Of a stretch of DNA of 60,447 bases, positions 17,945 to 27,172 are shown one piece after another (the first letter of the stretch is position 1; every line of letters starts with the position of its first letter). The notes under the pieces were generated by a model. The model ran no database searches and was not told where the DNA came from. It worked only from the letters and a program-made list of their open reading frames with translations. Origin of the DNA: Longimicrobium sp. Its GTDB lineage: Bacteria > Gemmatimonadota > Gemmatimonadetes > Longimicrobiales > Longimicrobiaceae. The stretch lies in NCBI GenBank assembly GCA_036389135.1, contig DASVQP010000021.1, forward strand, positions 1 to 60,447. The letters are read 5' to 3'. The position numbers and the translations under genes are program-made.

Positions 17945-17994
17945 TGTCGCGTTCCGAACCCGGAACATGGCCGTTTCACCCGCACGGAGGATCC

Positions 17995-19593
17995 ATGGCG
18001 CTACGCGACCGCTTCGGTGAGCTCACGGTGGCAGACAGCCTTGCGCTGCGAGCCCGCGAGAACCCGCAGCGGCCCTTTGTCGCCTTCGGAGACCGACGGC
18101 TCAGCTACGCGCAGGTGGACGCCGGCTCGGACGCGCTCGCGTCGGCCCTGCACGAGCTGGGGATCGAGGCGGGAGACCGCGTGGCCCTCACCCTGCCCAG
18201 CTGGCCCGAGTTCGTGGTCGCCATCTTCGCGGCGGCCAAGCTGGGCGCCGTCATCGTGCCGCTCAACCCCAAGTTCACCTCGCCGGAGCTGCAGTACATG
18301 CTGCGGCACTCGGAGACGGCCGCCGTCATCACGGCCGAGAACTGGGACGGGGTGGACTACCTGGCCCGCTTCGAGGGCTTCCTGGCCGCCCTGCCGGACC
18401 TGCAGTACGTGGTCTCGGTGGGGGAGGAAGACCTCTGGTACGACGACCGGATCCACCAGTTCGAGGACCTGGTGTCCAGCGGCGAGGGGCGGCCCTACCC
18501 GCGCCACGCGGGCACGGCGGACGAGCTGTTCGCCATCCTGTACACCAGCGGCACCATGGGGAAGCCCAAGGGGGTGAGCCTGTCGCACCGCAACCTCCTG
18601 GCGACCGCCGCGGCCACCGCGGACGTGATCGGGGTGGAAGAGGGCGACGTGGTGTTCGGCGTGGGCTCCGTCTTCAACGCCTTCGGGCTGGGGATGGGGG
18701 TGCTGGGGACGATGGCCGCCGGTGCGTCGCTGGTGCTGCAGGAGCGCGACGACCCGGAGGAGGCGCTGCGCCTGCTGGAGAGCGAGCGGGTGACGGTGTA
18801 CCACGGCGTCCCCACCTCGTTCATCATGGCGATGCGCGAGCCCTCGCGGGGCGAGCGCGACCTGAGCACGCTGCGCACGGGCGTGGTGGCCGGGGCGCCG
18901 GTGATGGAAGAGGTGGTGGGGCGCATCCGCGGCCAGCTGGTGCCGGGGATCTGCGTGGGGTACGGCCTCACCGAGACGGGGACGCTGGTGAGCGTCACCC
19001 GCCCCGGCGACCCGCCCGCCAAGCAGCTCACCACCGTGGGGCGCCCGCTGGATGGCACGGAGGTCGTGATCCTGGACGTGGACGGCACCGTTCTCCCCGA
19101 AGAGTCGGTGGGGGAGATCGCGGTCCGCGGCCCGGGGGTGATGCAGGGGTACTACCGCCAGCCCGGCGAGACGGCCCAGGTGCTCACCGAAGGCGGCTTC
19201 TTCACCACCGGCGACCTGGGGATGCTGGACGAGGAGGGTTTCCTCCACATCCTGGGGCGGCGCAAGGAGATGATCATCCGCGGCGGGTTCAACGTGTACC
19301 CCCGCGAGGTGGAAGACCGGCTCCACGCCCACCCCGCCGTGCTGGACGTGGCGGTGGTCGGGCTCCCGGACGAGGTCTTCGGCGAAGTATCGTGCGCCTG
19401 TATCGTTCCCGTCGAGGGGGCGATCGTTACCGGCGGAGAGATCAAGGATTTCTGCCGTGAGGTGCTCGCGGACTACAAGGTCCCGGACCTGGTCCGCTTC
19501 CTCGACAGCTTTCCCATGACGGGGAGCGGCAAAGTGCGGCGCGTGGAGCTCGCGCGCATGATAAGCGCCGGCGAAAGCAGCCGACCACGATGA
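17995..19593 (+). CDS. Fatty acyl-CoA synthetase (AMP-forming)
   Basis: Activates a carboxylic acid through an acyl-adenylate to its CoA thioester. Motifs are YTSGTMGKPKGVSLSHRN (P-loop-like), YGLTETGT, GFFTTGDLG, GRRKEMIIRGGFNVYPREVE and the C-terminal MTGSGKVRR with the catalytic lysine. ATG 17995 has ACGGAGG upstream; 532 residues. The best general match is the medium/long-chain FadD-like group. It stands alone, with the NYN gene 128 bases downstream. Confidence 0.9.
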   Translation: MALRDRFGELTVADSLALRARENPQRPFVAFGDRRLSYAQVDAGSDALASALHELGIEAGDRVALTLPSWPEFVVAIFAAAKLGAVIVPLNPKFTSPELQYMLRHSETAAVITAENWDGVDYLARFEGFLAALPDLQYVVSVGEEDLWYDDRIHQFEDLVSSGEGRPYPRHAGTADELFAILYTSGTMGKPKGVSLSHRNLLATAAATADVIGVEEGDVVFGVGSVFNAFGLGMGVLGTMAAGASLVLQERDDPEEALRLLESERVTVYHGVPTSFIMAMREPSRGERDLSTLRTGVVAGAPVMEEVVGRIRGQLVPGICVGYGLTETGTLVSVTRPGDPPAKQLTTVGRPLDGTEVVILDVDGTVLPEESVGEIAVRGPGVMQGYYRQPGETAQVLTEGGFFTTGDLGMLDEEGFLHILGRRKEMIIRGGFNVYPREVEDRLHAHPAVLDVAVVGLPDEVFGEVSCACIVPVEGAIVTGGEIKDFCREVLADYKVPDLVRFLDSFPMTGSGKVRRVELARMISAGESSRPR

Positions 19594-19721
19594 GCGCGCC
19601 GCACGCCGCCCCGTCGCCCTGAACCGACCTGGCCCCTCCCGCCGTCCCTCCGCGCCGCCCTTGAGCGCGCGGGTGCGAGGCGGAGGGGTCTCGTCGCATC
19701 AACGACGAACTGAACGAGAGC

Positions 19722-22700
19722 ATGAACAATCCATACAACAGCTGGTCCCCGCAGGGACAGCCCATGCAGCCGCCCACGCGCAGCGCGGCGCTGCTGATCG
19801 ACTTCGACAACGTGACCCTCGGCGCCCACGGCGACCTGGGGCGCGAGCTGCAGACCCTACTCAACAACGAGGTGTTCCGCGGCAAGATCGCGGTGCGCCG
19901 CGCCTACGGCGACTGGCGGCGGTACCCCAACTACGTGGTGCCGCTCACCGAGGCCAACATCGACATGATCTGGGCGCCCTCGTGGGGGTCGTCCAAGAAG
20001 AACACGACGGACCTGCGCATGGCGATGGACGCGATGGAGCTCTGCTTCACGCGGCCCGAGATGGGCACCTTCATCCTGCTGACCGGCGACTCCGACTTCT
20101 CGAGCTGCGTGATGAAGCTCAAGGAGTACGGCAAGTACGTGATCGGCGTGGGGATGAAGGAGTCGGCCAGCGACCTGATCGTCAAGAACTGCGACGAGTA
20201 CTACTCGTACCACGCCCTCACCGGCCTGTCGCGCGCCAACATGGGCGAGGGGCCCACCGAGGACCCGTGGGTGCTGGTGGGCCGCGCGGCGCGCATGATG
20301 ACCACGCGCGGCGACTCGATGCGTGTGGACCGCCTCAAGCAGGTGATGATCGAACTGGACCCCGGCTTCGACGAGAAGAACGCGGGCTTCGGCAAGTTCA
20401 GCAAGTTCGTGCAGCGCGCGGGAGAGCGCGGCCTGATCCGCCTGCGCCGCGACGACGCCGGGCAGTTCGAGGTGATCGCGGTGGAGGATGAAGGCACCGG
20501 CAGCGGATTCGCGTCGCCGGTGGCGCCGCCGCGCGACCGGGATCGCGAGCGTGACCGGGACCGCGTGCGCGGCCGTGGGCGCGACCGCGACCGTGGCCGG
20601 GGCCGCCCGGACCGCCCGCGCTTCGCCGACGCCCCCGCCGGAGACGCGGGTGCCGCGACGGACGAGCCGGATCTCGACTTCACGGTCGAAGTCCCGCGCC
20701 CGGCCGCCGCCGCCGAGGCGCCCCCGGTGGACCGCGCCGCGGAGCTGGATGCCGCTCCGCTTCCCCCGCGCGCCGCTCCCGCCGCGGAGGCCGCTCCTGC
20801 CGCCGCTCCAGCTGGGGGTCGTGGGCGGGGACGTGGCCGTGGCCGCGCCGCCGCTCCGGGGATCACGCCGCCGCTCCTTCCGGGGCAGGTGCTGGACCTG
20901 ACCGAGGTCGCCGGTGCCCCCGCAGCTCCGGCTGCGGAGACGCCTGCTCCGGTCGCCGAGACCGCTGCCCCGGCGCCCGCCGCCGAGGCTGCTCCGCAAG
21001 CGCCGGCCGCTCCCCAGGCGCCGCGCGCGGAAGCTCCCGCCGCTGAGGCTGCCGCTCCCGCCGCGCGGGCCGAGGCTCCGGCGGCGGGCCGCGCCGCTGA
21101 CCCGCTGCGCAACGCGTACTCGCTCCTCCAGCACGCCACGCGCGCGCTGGTCCGCGGCCCCGGCCAGGCCGCGCGCGACGGTGACGTCAAGCGCCGTATG
21201 ATCGAGATGCAGGGGGATTTCGACGAGGCGCCGCTCGGCTTCAGCAAGTTCAGCCGCTTCCTGCGCCAGGCCCACGAAGACAACGTGATCGATCTGCGCA
21301 ACGTGGCGGAAGGCCGCTACGAGGTGGCGCTCCCGGCCGGCGGCGGCCGTCTCCCGGCACCGGTGCTGACCGCGGCTGCCGAGGGCGTTGCTCCGGCGGC
21401 CGCCGCCGACACCGCCGCGGCTCCCGAGGCGGCTCCGGCCGGCCGCGGGCGCGGGCGGGGCCGTGGACGTGGCGCGGCGGCAGGTGCTCCGCCGCTCCTC
21501 CCCGGCCAGGTGCCGGGCGGGGACGCAGCCGCCGAGGCACCGGTGGCGCGCGTGGAAGAGGCACCGGCTCCCGCTCCGGCGGCGCCGGCACCCGCACCGG
21601 TCGCTGCCGAGCCGGCCGCACCGGCGCCCGCGCCCGCGGCTCCGGCCGAGGTGGCGGCGCGTGGTGGGGCGCGTGGACGTGGACGCGGGGGGCGTGGTGC
21701 GCCCTCCGGCCCGCCGCCGCTTCTTCCGGGGCAGGTGATCGACGTGGCAGGGCTGGCCACGGCCGCCCCGCAGCCCGAGCCCGCCCCGGCGGCCGAGGCT
21801 CCCGCGGCGCAGCCCGCCGCGGCCGGCTTCGAGTTCCCCACCGACCGCGACGGCGCGCTTGCGTACCTGGGCGCTTACAAGGGCGTGGGGCGCAAGACGG
21901 CCGAGGCGCTGGTGGACACCTTTGGCGAGAACGTCTTCCGCGCGCTCGAGGAAGATCCCGGCGCCGTCCGCCAGCTCCTGGGCGACCGCCGTTCGGGCAC
22001 CGTGCTCGACCAGTTCGCCGCCGATCCCAACCGTGCGCAGGCCCCGGAGGCTCAGCCGGAAGCCGCGCACACGGACTCCCCGGAACCGGTCGCCGATACA
22101 ACGGCTGCCGATACACCGAGTGCCGATACAACGTCTGCCGATGTATCGGCCGGCGAAGCATCGGCCGCCGCGGAGCCCACGGGCGACGAGGGCGGGGAGG
22201 AGGACGCCCGTCCCGCGCGCCGTTCGCGCGGACGCCGAGGTGGACGCGGGCGTGGGCGCGCCGCGGGCGAGGAGAGCGTCGCCGCGCTGGCGGAGGAGTA
22301 CCTCGGCGACACCGACCCCACGCTGGTGGGCGACGTGACCGCTACGGTGGTTCCCGGCGAGACCGCCGCGGAGACGCCTGCGGCGCTCGCCGAAGAGGTG
22401 ATCGGCGACACCGACCCCACGCTGGTGGGCGAGGCGGTGACCGACCTGGAGCCCGCGCCGCCCGTCCGTGCCCGTCGCGGCCGGGGCCGGGGCCGTGCGC
22501 GCGTGGACGAGGCGCTCAGCCCCGCCGCGCTCGCCGACGAGGTGGTGGGCGACACCGATCCCACGCTGCTGGGCACGGCGGTGGTCACGGAGGATGCACC
22601 CGTGGTCGACGCGGCGGAACCGGCGCCGCGCCGCCGGGGCCGAGGCCGTGCGCGCGCCGCCGAAGCCGCTCCGGCGGCCGAGGCACCCGCTCCGGCCGCG

Positions 22701-22925
22701 GAGGCTCCCGCGCCGCCGGCGAAAGCCGTGAAGGCACCCGCGGCTAAGCGCGGTCGTGGGCGGCCCCGTGCCGCGGCCGCTCCGCCTCCGGGTGAAGCGC
22801 CCGCGCCGGAGGCTCCGGCGCCCACTCCTCCCGCGCCCGAGGGTGACGCCGCCGCGCGTCGTGGGCGCCGGGGCGGGCGGGGGCGTGGCCGTGCGCGTGG
22901 CGGCAACGGCACGCCGGCGGAGTGA
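19722..22925 (+). CDS. NYN-domain nuclease-like protein with two LOTUS-like domains, RG-rich linkers and a HhH segment
   Basis: A 1067-residue protein not assignable to a named gene. Residues about 20-165 are a NYN (PIN-like) domain with the acidic set LLIDFDN (D27, D29), D97/D103 and TGDSDF (D123, D125), so metal-dependent RNase activity is plausible. Residues about 180-254 and 459-533 look like OST-HTH/LOTUS RNA-binding domains; both share a GFSKFSRF/GFGKFSKF helix. Residues about 270-303 are RD/RE/RG repeats. PPLLPGQV occurs three times (383, 590, 665), each after an RG-rich block. A helix-hairpin-helix (YLGAYKGVGRKTAEAL) lies near 715-736, and GDTDPT occurs three times (862, 895, 943). 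The tail is RGRGR and Ala/Pro-rich. Its stop overlaps the start of the glycosylase gene (TGATG). Confidence 0.88.
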   Translation: MNNPYNSWSPQGQPMQPPTRSAALLIDFDNVTLGAHGDLGRELQTLLNNEVFRGKIAVRRAYGDWRRYPNYVVPLTEANIDMIWAPSWGSSKKNTTDLRMAMDAMELCFTRPEMGTFILLTGDSDFSSCVMKLKEYGKYVIGVGMKESASDLIVKNCDEYYSYHALTGLSRANMGEGPTEDPWVLVGRAARMMTTRGDSMRVDRLKQVMIELDPGFDEKNAGFGKFSKFVQRAGERGLIRLRRDDAGQFEVIAVEDEGTGSGFASPVAPPRDRDRERDRDRVRGRGRDRDRGRGRPDRPRFADAPAGDAGAATDEPDLDFTVEVPRPAAAAEAPPVDRAAELDAAPLPPRAAPAAEAAPAAAPAGGRGRGRGRGRAAAPGITPPLLPGQVLDLTEVAGAPAAPAAETPAPVAETAAPAPAAEAAPQAPAAPQAPRAEAPAAEAAAPAARAEAPAAGRAADPLRNAYSLLQHATRALVRGPGQAARDGDVKRRMIEMQGDFDEAPLGFSKFSRFLRQAHEDNVIDLRNVAEGRYEVALPAGGGRLPAPVLTAAAEGVAPAAAADTAAAPEAAPAGRGRGRGRGRGAAAGAPPLLPGQVPGGDAAAEAPVARVEEAPAPAPAAPAPAPVAAEPAAPAPAPAAPAEVAARGGARGRGRGGRGAPSGPPPLLPGQVIDVAGLATAAPQPEPAPAAEAPAAQPAAAGFEFPTDRDGALAYLGAYKGVGRKTAEALVDTFGENVFRALEEDPGAVRQLLGDRRSGTVLDQFAADPNRAQAPEAQPEAAHTDSPEPVADTTAADTPSADTTSADVSAGEASAAAEPTGDEGGEEDARPARRSRGRRGGRGRGRAAGEESVAALAEEYLGDTDPTLVGDVTATVVPGETAAETPAALAEEVIGDTDPTLVGEAVTDLEPAPPVRARRGRGRGRARVDEALSPAALADEVVGDTDPTLLGTAVVTEDAPVVDAAEPAPRRRGRGRARAAEAAPAAEAPAPAAEAPAPPAKAVKAPAAKRGRGRPRAAAAPPPGEAPAPEAPAPTPPAPEGDAAARRGRRGGRGRGRARGGNGTPAE
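22092..22151 (+). repeat. Four tandem 15-bp repeats in the NYN gene
   Basis: Units start GCCGATACAACGGCT, GCCGATACACCGAGT, GCCGATACAACGTCT and GCCGATGTATCGGCC. They encode ADT(T/P)-type steps. The AT-richer GATACA core differs from neighbouring codon use, which suggests recent slippage expansion. Confidence 0.8.
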
Positions 22926-23581
22926 TGCACGACGGCATTGAACGGAGCGCCGCGTCCGGGTCCGCCCGGGCGCGGCGCTCCGCCGTTGTGGAGCCGGCGC
23001 CGCTCCCCCTCTCCTTCTACGACCGCCCCGCCGGCGTCGTCGCGCGCGAGATGCTGGGCGCGCTGATCGTGTCGGAGGTGGGAGGGCGGCGCGTGGCGGG
23101 GGAGATCGTGGAGACGGAGGCGTACACCGGGCCGGACGACGAGGCCTCGCACGCGCACATCCGCTTCGGGCGCACGGAGCGCAACGACCCGATGTTCGGG
23201 CGCGCCGGCACCGCGTACGTGTACCTGATCTACGGGATGCACTGGTGCATCAACGTAGCGACGGGCGCGGAAGGCTTCCCCGCAGCGGTGCTGATCCGCG
23301 CCGCGCGTCCAGTGGAGGGGATCGACGTCGCCCGCGAGCGGCGCCCCGGCCGGCCCGACCACGAGCTGATGCGCGGTCCGGGCAACCTGGCCCGCGCCCT
23401 CGCCATCGACCGCGCGCAGAACCGCGGGCTGGTGGACGGTCCGCCCCTCTGGTTCGCCCCCGGCGCATCCATCCCGGATGCCGAGGTGGCGGCGGGCCCG
23501 CGCATCGGGATCAAGCGCGCCGCGGATGCGCCGCTGCGGTTCTGGGTGCGCGGGAGCATCTGGGTTTCGGGGAAGCGATAA
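22925..23581 (+). CDS. 3-methyladenine DNA glycosylase (AAG/MPG family)
   Basis: Excises alkylated or deaminated purines from DNA. The family signatures EIVETEAYTGPDDEASHA (catalytic Glu) and YVYLIYGMHWCINV are present, followed by RGPGNLARAL. Length is 218 residues with an unconserved 25-residue lead. ATG 22925 overlaps the TGA of the NYN gene (TGATG); a GTG one codon earlier is the alternative. Coupling to an RNA-type NYN protein is unusual. Confidence 0.93.
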   Translation: MHDGIERSAASGSARARRSAVVEPAPLPLSFYDRPAGVVAREMLGALIVSEVGGRRVAGEIVETEAYTGPDDEASHAHIRFGRTERNDPMFGRAGTAYVYLIYGMHWCINVATGAEGFPAAVLIRAARPVEGIDVARERRPGRPDHELMRGPGNLARALAIDRAQNRGLVDGPPLWFAPGASIPDAEVAAGPRIGIKRAADAPLRFWVRGSIWVSGKR

Positions 23582-23661
23582 GATGACGGTATCGTTAGGG
23601 CGGCGGCCGAGAGCTTCTGCCCGGCGTTCCAACCTTGTACCGTCACCCGCTGTCCCATCCG

Positions 23662-23693
23662 CCGTAGGGGCGTGATTCATCACGCCCCTACGG
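23662..23693. repeat. GTAGGGGCGTGAT hairpin
   Basis: A perfect 15-bp stem, CCGTAGGGGCGTGAT with ATCACGCCCCTACGG, around TC. Other copies in the window have GCGCGAT/ATCGCGC; here both arms carry the matching G-C to T-A change, so the stem is kept. It lies in the 218-base gap after the glycosylase gene, which otherwise holds nothing recognisable. Confidence 0.9.
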
Positions 23694-23799
23694 GCGATCG
23701 GTATCGCACGAGGCGGCATAATCCGGACATCTCATTCGTTGGAACTCCCCCAGCGGCGCAATCTCTTTCCGCCGCACCCCCGAACGCACCCGATCCACC

Positions 23800-26241
23800 A
23801 TGAAAATCCTCGTTCGGCTGATGATCCCGGCTCTGCTCGCGCTGGCGGCCAGCGCTTCGGCGCAGGAGCGCCCCGTGGCCGGCATCCAGGGGCGCGTGGT
23901 GGCGGCGGAGACGTCGCGGCCGCTGGCGGGGGTGGCGGTCGTGGCGCGGCTGCCGGCGGACACGGCGGCGGTGGGGCGTGGCGTGGCCGGAGCGGACGGG
24001 CGCTACCGGATCACGGGGCTCGCGCCGGGGAGCTACGTGGTGCGCGCCACCCACACCGGCCGCCAGACCACGCAGTCGGAGCCGGTCGTCGTCTCCGCGG
24101 GATTGGCGGACGCGGGCGACCTGAAGATGGCCGCCGTGGTGGCGCTGGAGGGGCTGCAGGTGCGTGCCGAGCGGCCTCCCGTGGTCCACGCCGAGGACCG
24201 CAACGTGTACAGCGTCAGGGACATGCCCGCGGCGGTCGGCGGCGCGGCGGACGTGATGCGCACGCTGCCCGAGCTGGAAGTGGACCTCAACGGCAACATC
24301 AAGATGGTGGGGAACCGCCCCGTCACCATCCACATCAACGGCCGCCCCTCCCCCCTGCGCGGCGAGGCGCTCACCGAGTTCATCCGCAACCTCCCCGCGG
24401 ACCGCATCGACCGCATCGAAGTGATACCCAACCCCTCCGTGCGCTTCGAGGGCGGCGACGGGGCCATCGTCAACATCGTGCTGCGCAAGGGCGTGGAGCT
24501 GGGGCTGGGCGGGAGCGTGTCGCTGAACGCCGCCACCCGTGGCGGCAACGGCCTCTCGGGGCAGATCGCCTACCAGCGCGGCAAGCTGACGCTGTTCGGC
24601 GGCGGGTCCAGCCGGCTGATGAACTACGACGACGCGTCGCGCGAGCTGCGGCAGAACCTCCTCGCCACGCCCGTCACCTTCCTGGACCAGGACCGGCGCG
24701 GCTCCGGCGACAACTTCCACGGAAGCGCGGACCTGACGGCCGAGCTCACCGTGGGGCCCATCGAGACGCTCTGGGCCTCCGCCAGCACGTACCTGGGAGG
24801 GTGGGGCAACGAGAGCTTCTCGCACAACCAGATCCTGGACGCGGACAGCACCCCCACGCGCATCTACGACCGGGTGGGCGACTACGAGAGCGACTTCCTG
24901 GCGACGGACCTGGGGTTGGGCTTCCGGCGCATCGTGGAGGCGCAGCGGCACGAGCTCTCGATCGAAGTGCGCAGGAGCGGGTCCGGCGACGAGAGCAGCG
25001 GGCGCGTGGAGGAGATCACCACCATGCGCGCGGTGGAGACCGGCGACCCCCTCTCCGAGCTGCGCCTGACGGGCGGCGGCGAGGACCGCACGAGCCTCAC
25101 CGCCAAGGCGGACTACATGCGCCCGCTGCCGGGGAAGGGCGGCCGCCTGGAGATGGGGGTGCGCACCAGCCTCGAAGACCAGGCGAACGAGCAGACGATG
25201 CGCCACTTCGCCCCCTTCGATGCGGGCGATCCGCGCCAGGTGACGGACGTGTCGTACACCTTTGGGCAGGCGCAGCACTCGGCCTACACCAACGTGAGCC
25301 ACAAAATCGGGCGCCTCTCGCTGCAGGGCGGCCTCCGCGCGGAGATGACGAGCCTGGATCTGGCGCCGCGGCTGGAGAACGCGCAGCCGGGCTTCGAGCG
25401 CGACTTCTTCTCCCTCCTCCCCAGCGCCAACCTGAGCTTCGAATTCAAGCCGGGGCGCACGATGCGGGTCAACTACTCCCGCCGGGAGCGCCGGCCCTGG
25501 ATCTGGGACCTCAACCCGTACGTCACGCAGAGCGATCCGCTGAACGTGCGCCTGGGGAACCCCGACTTGGAGCCCGCCGCCACCCACTCGCTCGGCGGCG
25601 ACCTGAGCTGGCGCACGCGCGTGGCCACGCTGCGCCTGGCGCCGTACTTCCGCCGCACCAGCAACGAAGTGGAGTACATCCGCACGGTGAGCGCCGCGGG
25701 GGTGTCCACGACGATCCCGCAGAACCTCGCCGTCGTGGAGACCTACGGCGGCAGCCTCAACGCGTCGCTGACGCCGGCGCGCTGGGGGAACGCGTCGGCC
25801 TCGGTGGGCGCGAGCCACGACGAGCGCGATGCCGGTGCCCTGGGGAGCGCCTATTCGCGGAGCGGGAGCAACTACTTCTTCACCGCCAACTCCACCCTGC
25901 AGCCGGGGCGCGGGTGGGGGATCCAGGCCTCGGTGCGGGTCAACTCGGCGCGCGAGTCGGTGCAGGGGCGCTATTCCTCGACGCCGTGGACGGAGCTGGG
26001 CGTCCGCAAGGAGCTGTTCAACCGCAAGGCGTCGATGAACATCCGGTTCGCGGACCCGTTCGACATCTACCGCACGCGGTTCACCTCGCGCGATCCCAGC
26101 TTCGCGGGAACTTCGCAGAGCCGCTCCTCGTGGGGCGGGCGCAGTGCTAGCCTGAGCCTCACCTACCGCTTCGGCAAGCCACCGGAGCGCAAGAGCACGC
26201 AAACGGACGGTCCGCCGACGGGTGGCGGCGGACCTCCCTGA
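23800..26241 (+). CDS. TonB-dependent receptor with outer-membrane beta-barrel (PF14905-like)
   Basis: An 813-residue outer-membrane receptor. Signal peptide MKILVRLMIPALLALAAS (cleavage after SAQ), carboxypeptidase-regulatory-like domain (about 27-110, IQGRVVAAETSRPLAGVAVV), a plug (about 125-225, VMRTLPELEVDLNGNIKMVG, then NIVLRKG) and a beta-barrel with LRLAPYFRRTSNEVEYI. The plug and barrel style is that of the Bacteroidetes 'outer membrane beta-barrel family' rather than SusC. The C-terminal tail after RFGKPPE is Pro/Gly-rich and past the last barrel strand. No SusD partner is adjacent. The 864-codon antisense frame is a shadow. Confidence 0.88.
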   Translation: MKILVRLMIPALLALAASASAQERPVAGIQGRVVAAETSRPLAGVAVVARLPADTAAVGRGVAGADGRYRITGLAPGSYVVRATHTGRQTTQSEPVVVSAGLADAGDLKMAAVVALEGLQVRAERPPVVHAEDRNVYSVRDMPAAVGGAADVMRTLPELEVDLNGNIKMVGNRPVTIHINGRPSPLRGEALTEFIRNLPADRIDRIEVIPNPSVRFEGGDGAIVNIVLRKGVELGLGGSVSLNAATRGGNGLSGQIAYQRGKLTLFGGGSSRLMNYDDASRELRQNLLATPVTFLDQDRRGSGDNFHGSADLTAELTVGPIETLWASASTYLGGWGNESFSHNQILDADSTPTRIYDRVGDYESDFLATDLGLGFRRIVEAQRHELSIEVRRSGSGDESSGRVEEITTMRAVETGDPLSELRLTGGGEDRTSLTAKADYMRPLPGKGGRLEMGVRTSLEDQANEQTMRHFAPFDAGDPRQVTDVSYTFGQAQHSAYTNVSHKIGRLSLQGGLRAEMTSLDLAPRLENAQPGFERDFFSLLPSANLSFEFKPGRTMRVNYSRRERRPWIWDLNPYVTQSDPLNVRLGNPDLEPAATHSLGGDLSWRTRVATLRLAPYFRRTSNEVEYIRTVSAAGVSTTIPQNLAVVETYGGSLNASLTPARWGNASASVGASHDERDAGALGSAYSRSGSNYFFTANSTLQPGRGWGIQASVRVNSARESVQGRYSSTPWTELGVRKELFNRKASMNIRFADPFDIYRTRFTSRDPSFAGTSQSRSSWGGRSASLSLTYRFGKPPERKSTQTDGPPTGGGGPP

Positions 26242-26251
26242 ACGGATTGGG

Positions 26252-26312
26252 CTCACACAGAGACACGGAGGCACAGAGAGAGGTCATCTCTGTGCCTCGT
26301 CTTTTGCGTGGT
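26252..26312. repeat. CACAGAG palindromic repeat, copy 3 (short)
   Basis: CTCACACAGAGACACGGAGG followed by CATCTCTGTGCCTCGTC; the right arm is diverged. It lies between the receptor and the HisN-like gene. Confidence 0.75.
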
Positions 26313-26368
26313 CCACTGCTACTGTGTACGCCCCGCGCATTCCAGCACCTGAACTCGGCACCGATCGA

Positions 26369-27145
26369 ATGAAAGACCGCGACAACCTGATGGACTTCGC
26401 CGTACGCACCGCGACCGGCGCGGGGGAGATCACGCTGGAGCACTACGGGCGCGCCGCCGTCGAGTTCAAGGGCGACGGGAGCGAGGTGACGATCGCGGAC
26501 CGCGCGGCGGAGGAGTTCATCCGCGCCGCCCTGCGCGACGCCTTCCCCGACGACGGCATCGTGGGCGAGGAGGGGGAGGACGTGCCCTCGAAGAGCGGGC
26601 GCCGGTGGATCGTGGATCCCATCGACGGCACTCGCTCGTTCAGCTCCGCCGTGCCGCTCTACGCCGTGCTGATCGCGCTGGAGGAGGAGGGCGTGCCGAC
26701 GCTGGGCTGCTGCCACTTCCCCGTCCTTAAGGAGACGCTCGTCGCCTCGGACGGCGCCGGGGCGTGGCTGAACGGCCGCCCCGCCCGCGTCTCCGAGTGC
26801 GACGACCTGAGCGACGCGCGGCTCGTGACGAGCGGCTACGAGTACTGGCGCGACCGCTCTACAGACGAGGATCGCGCCGGCTTCAACCGCCTGCTGCGCG
26901 CCACCCGCTTCGCCCGCACCTGGGGCGACGGCTACGGCTACTTCCTGGTGGCCACGGGTCGCGTGGACCTCCTCTGCGACCCCATCTCCGGCTCGTACTG
27001 GGACTACGCGCCCATGAACGCCATCCTGCGCGAGTCCGGCGGCCGCTACACCCAGTTCGACGGCTCCCCAGTCGGCGCCTGGACCCAGGCGCTCGCCACC
27101 AACGGGCGGCTGCACACGGCGGCGGCGGGGGTGCTGCGGGGGTAG
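26369..27145 (+). CDS. Inositol-monophosphatase-family phosphatase, HisN-like
   Basis: Mg-dependent phosphatase of 258 residues. It shows the family metal-site motifs GIVGEEGED, WIVDPIDGTRSF and, near the C-terminus, SGSYWDYAPMNAILRESGG. The ATG at 26369 gives a normal length; an earlier in-frame start runs through the repeat. HisN (histidinol phosphatase of the IMPase type) is the closest match in layout, but inositol or 3'-phosphoadenosine phosphatase activity cannot be excluded. Confidence 0.85.
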   Translation: MKDRDNLMDFAVRTATGAGEITLEHYGRAAVEFKGDGSEVTIADRAAEEFIRAALRDAFPDDGIVGEEGEDVPSKSGRRWIVDPIDGTRSFSSAVPLYAVLIALEEEGVPTLGCCHFPVLKETLVASDGAGAWLNGRPARVSECDDLSDARLVTSGYEYWRDRSTDEDRAGFNRLLRATRFARTWGDGYGYFLVATGRVDLLCDPISGSYWDYAPMNAILRESGGRYTQFDGSPVGAWTQALATNGRLHTAAAGVLRG

Positions 27146-27172
27146 GGGATTGATCATGCTCAGGCAGGCCGG

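Noticed and set aside
23680-26274. 864-codon open frame antisense to the TonB receptor
   Set aside because: Same kind of shadow; the plus strand encodes a complete receptor with signal peptide.
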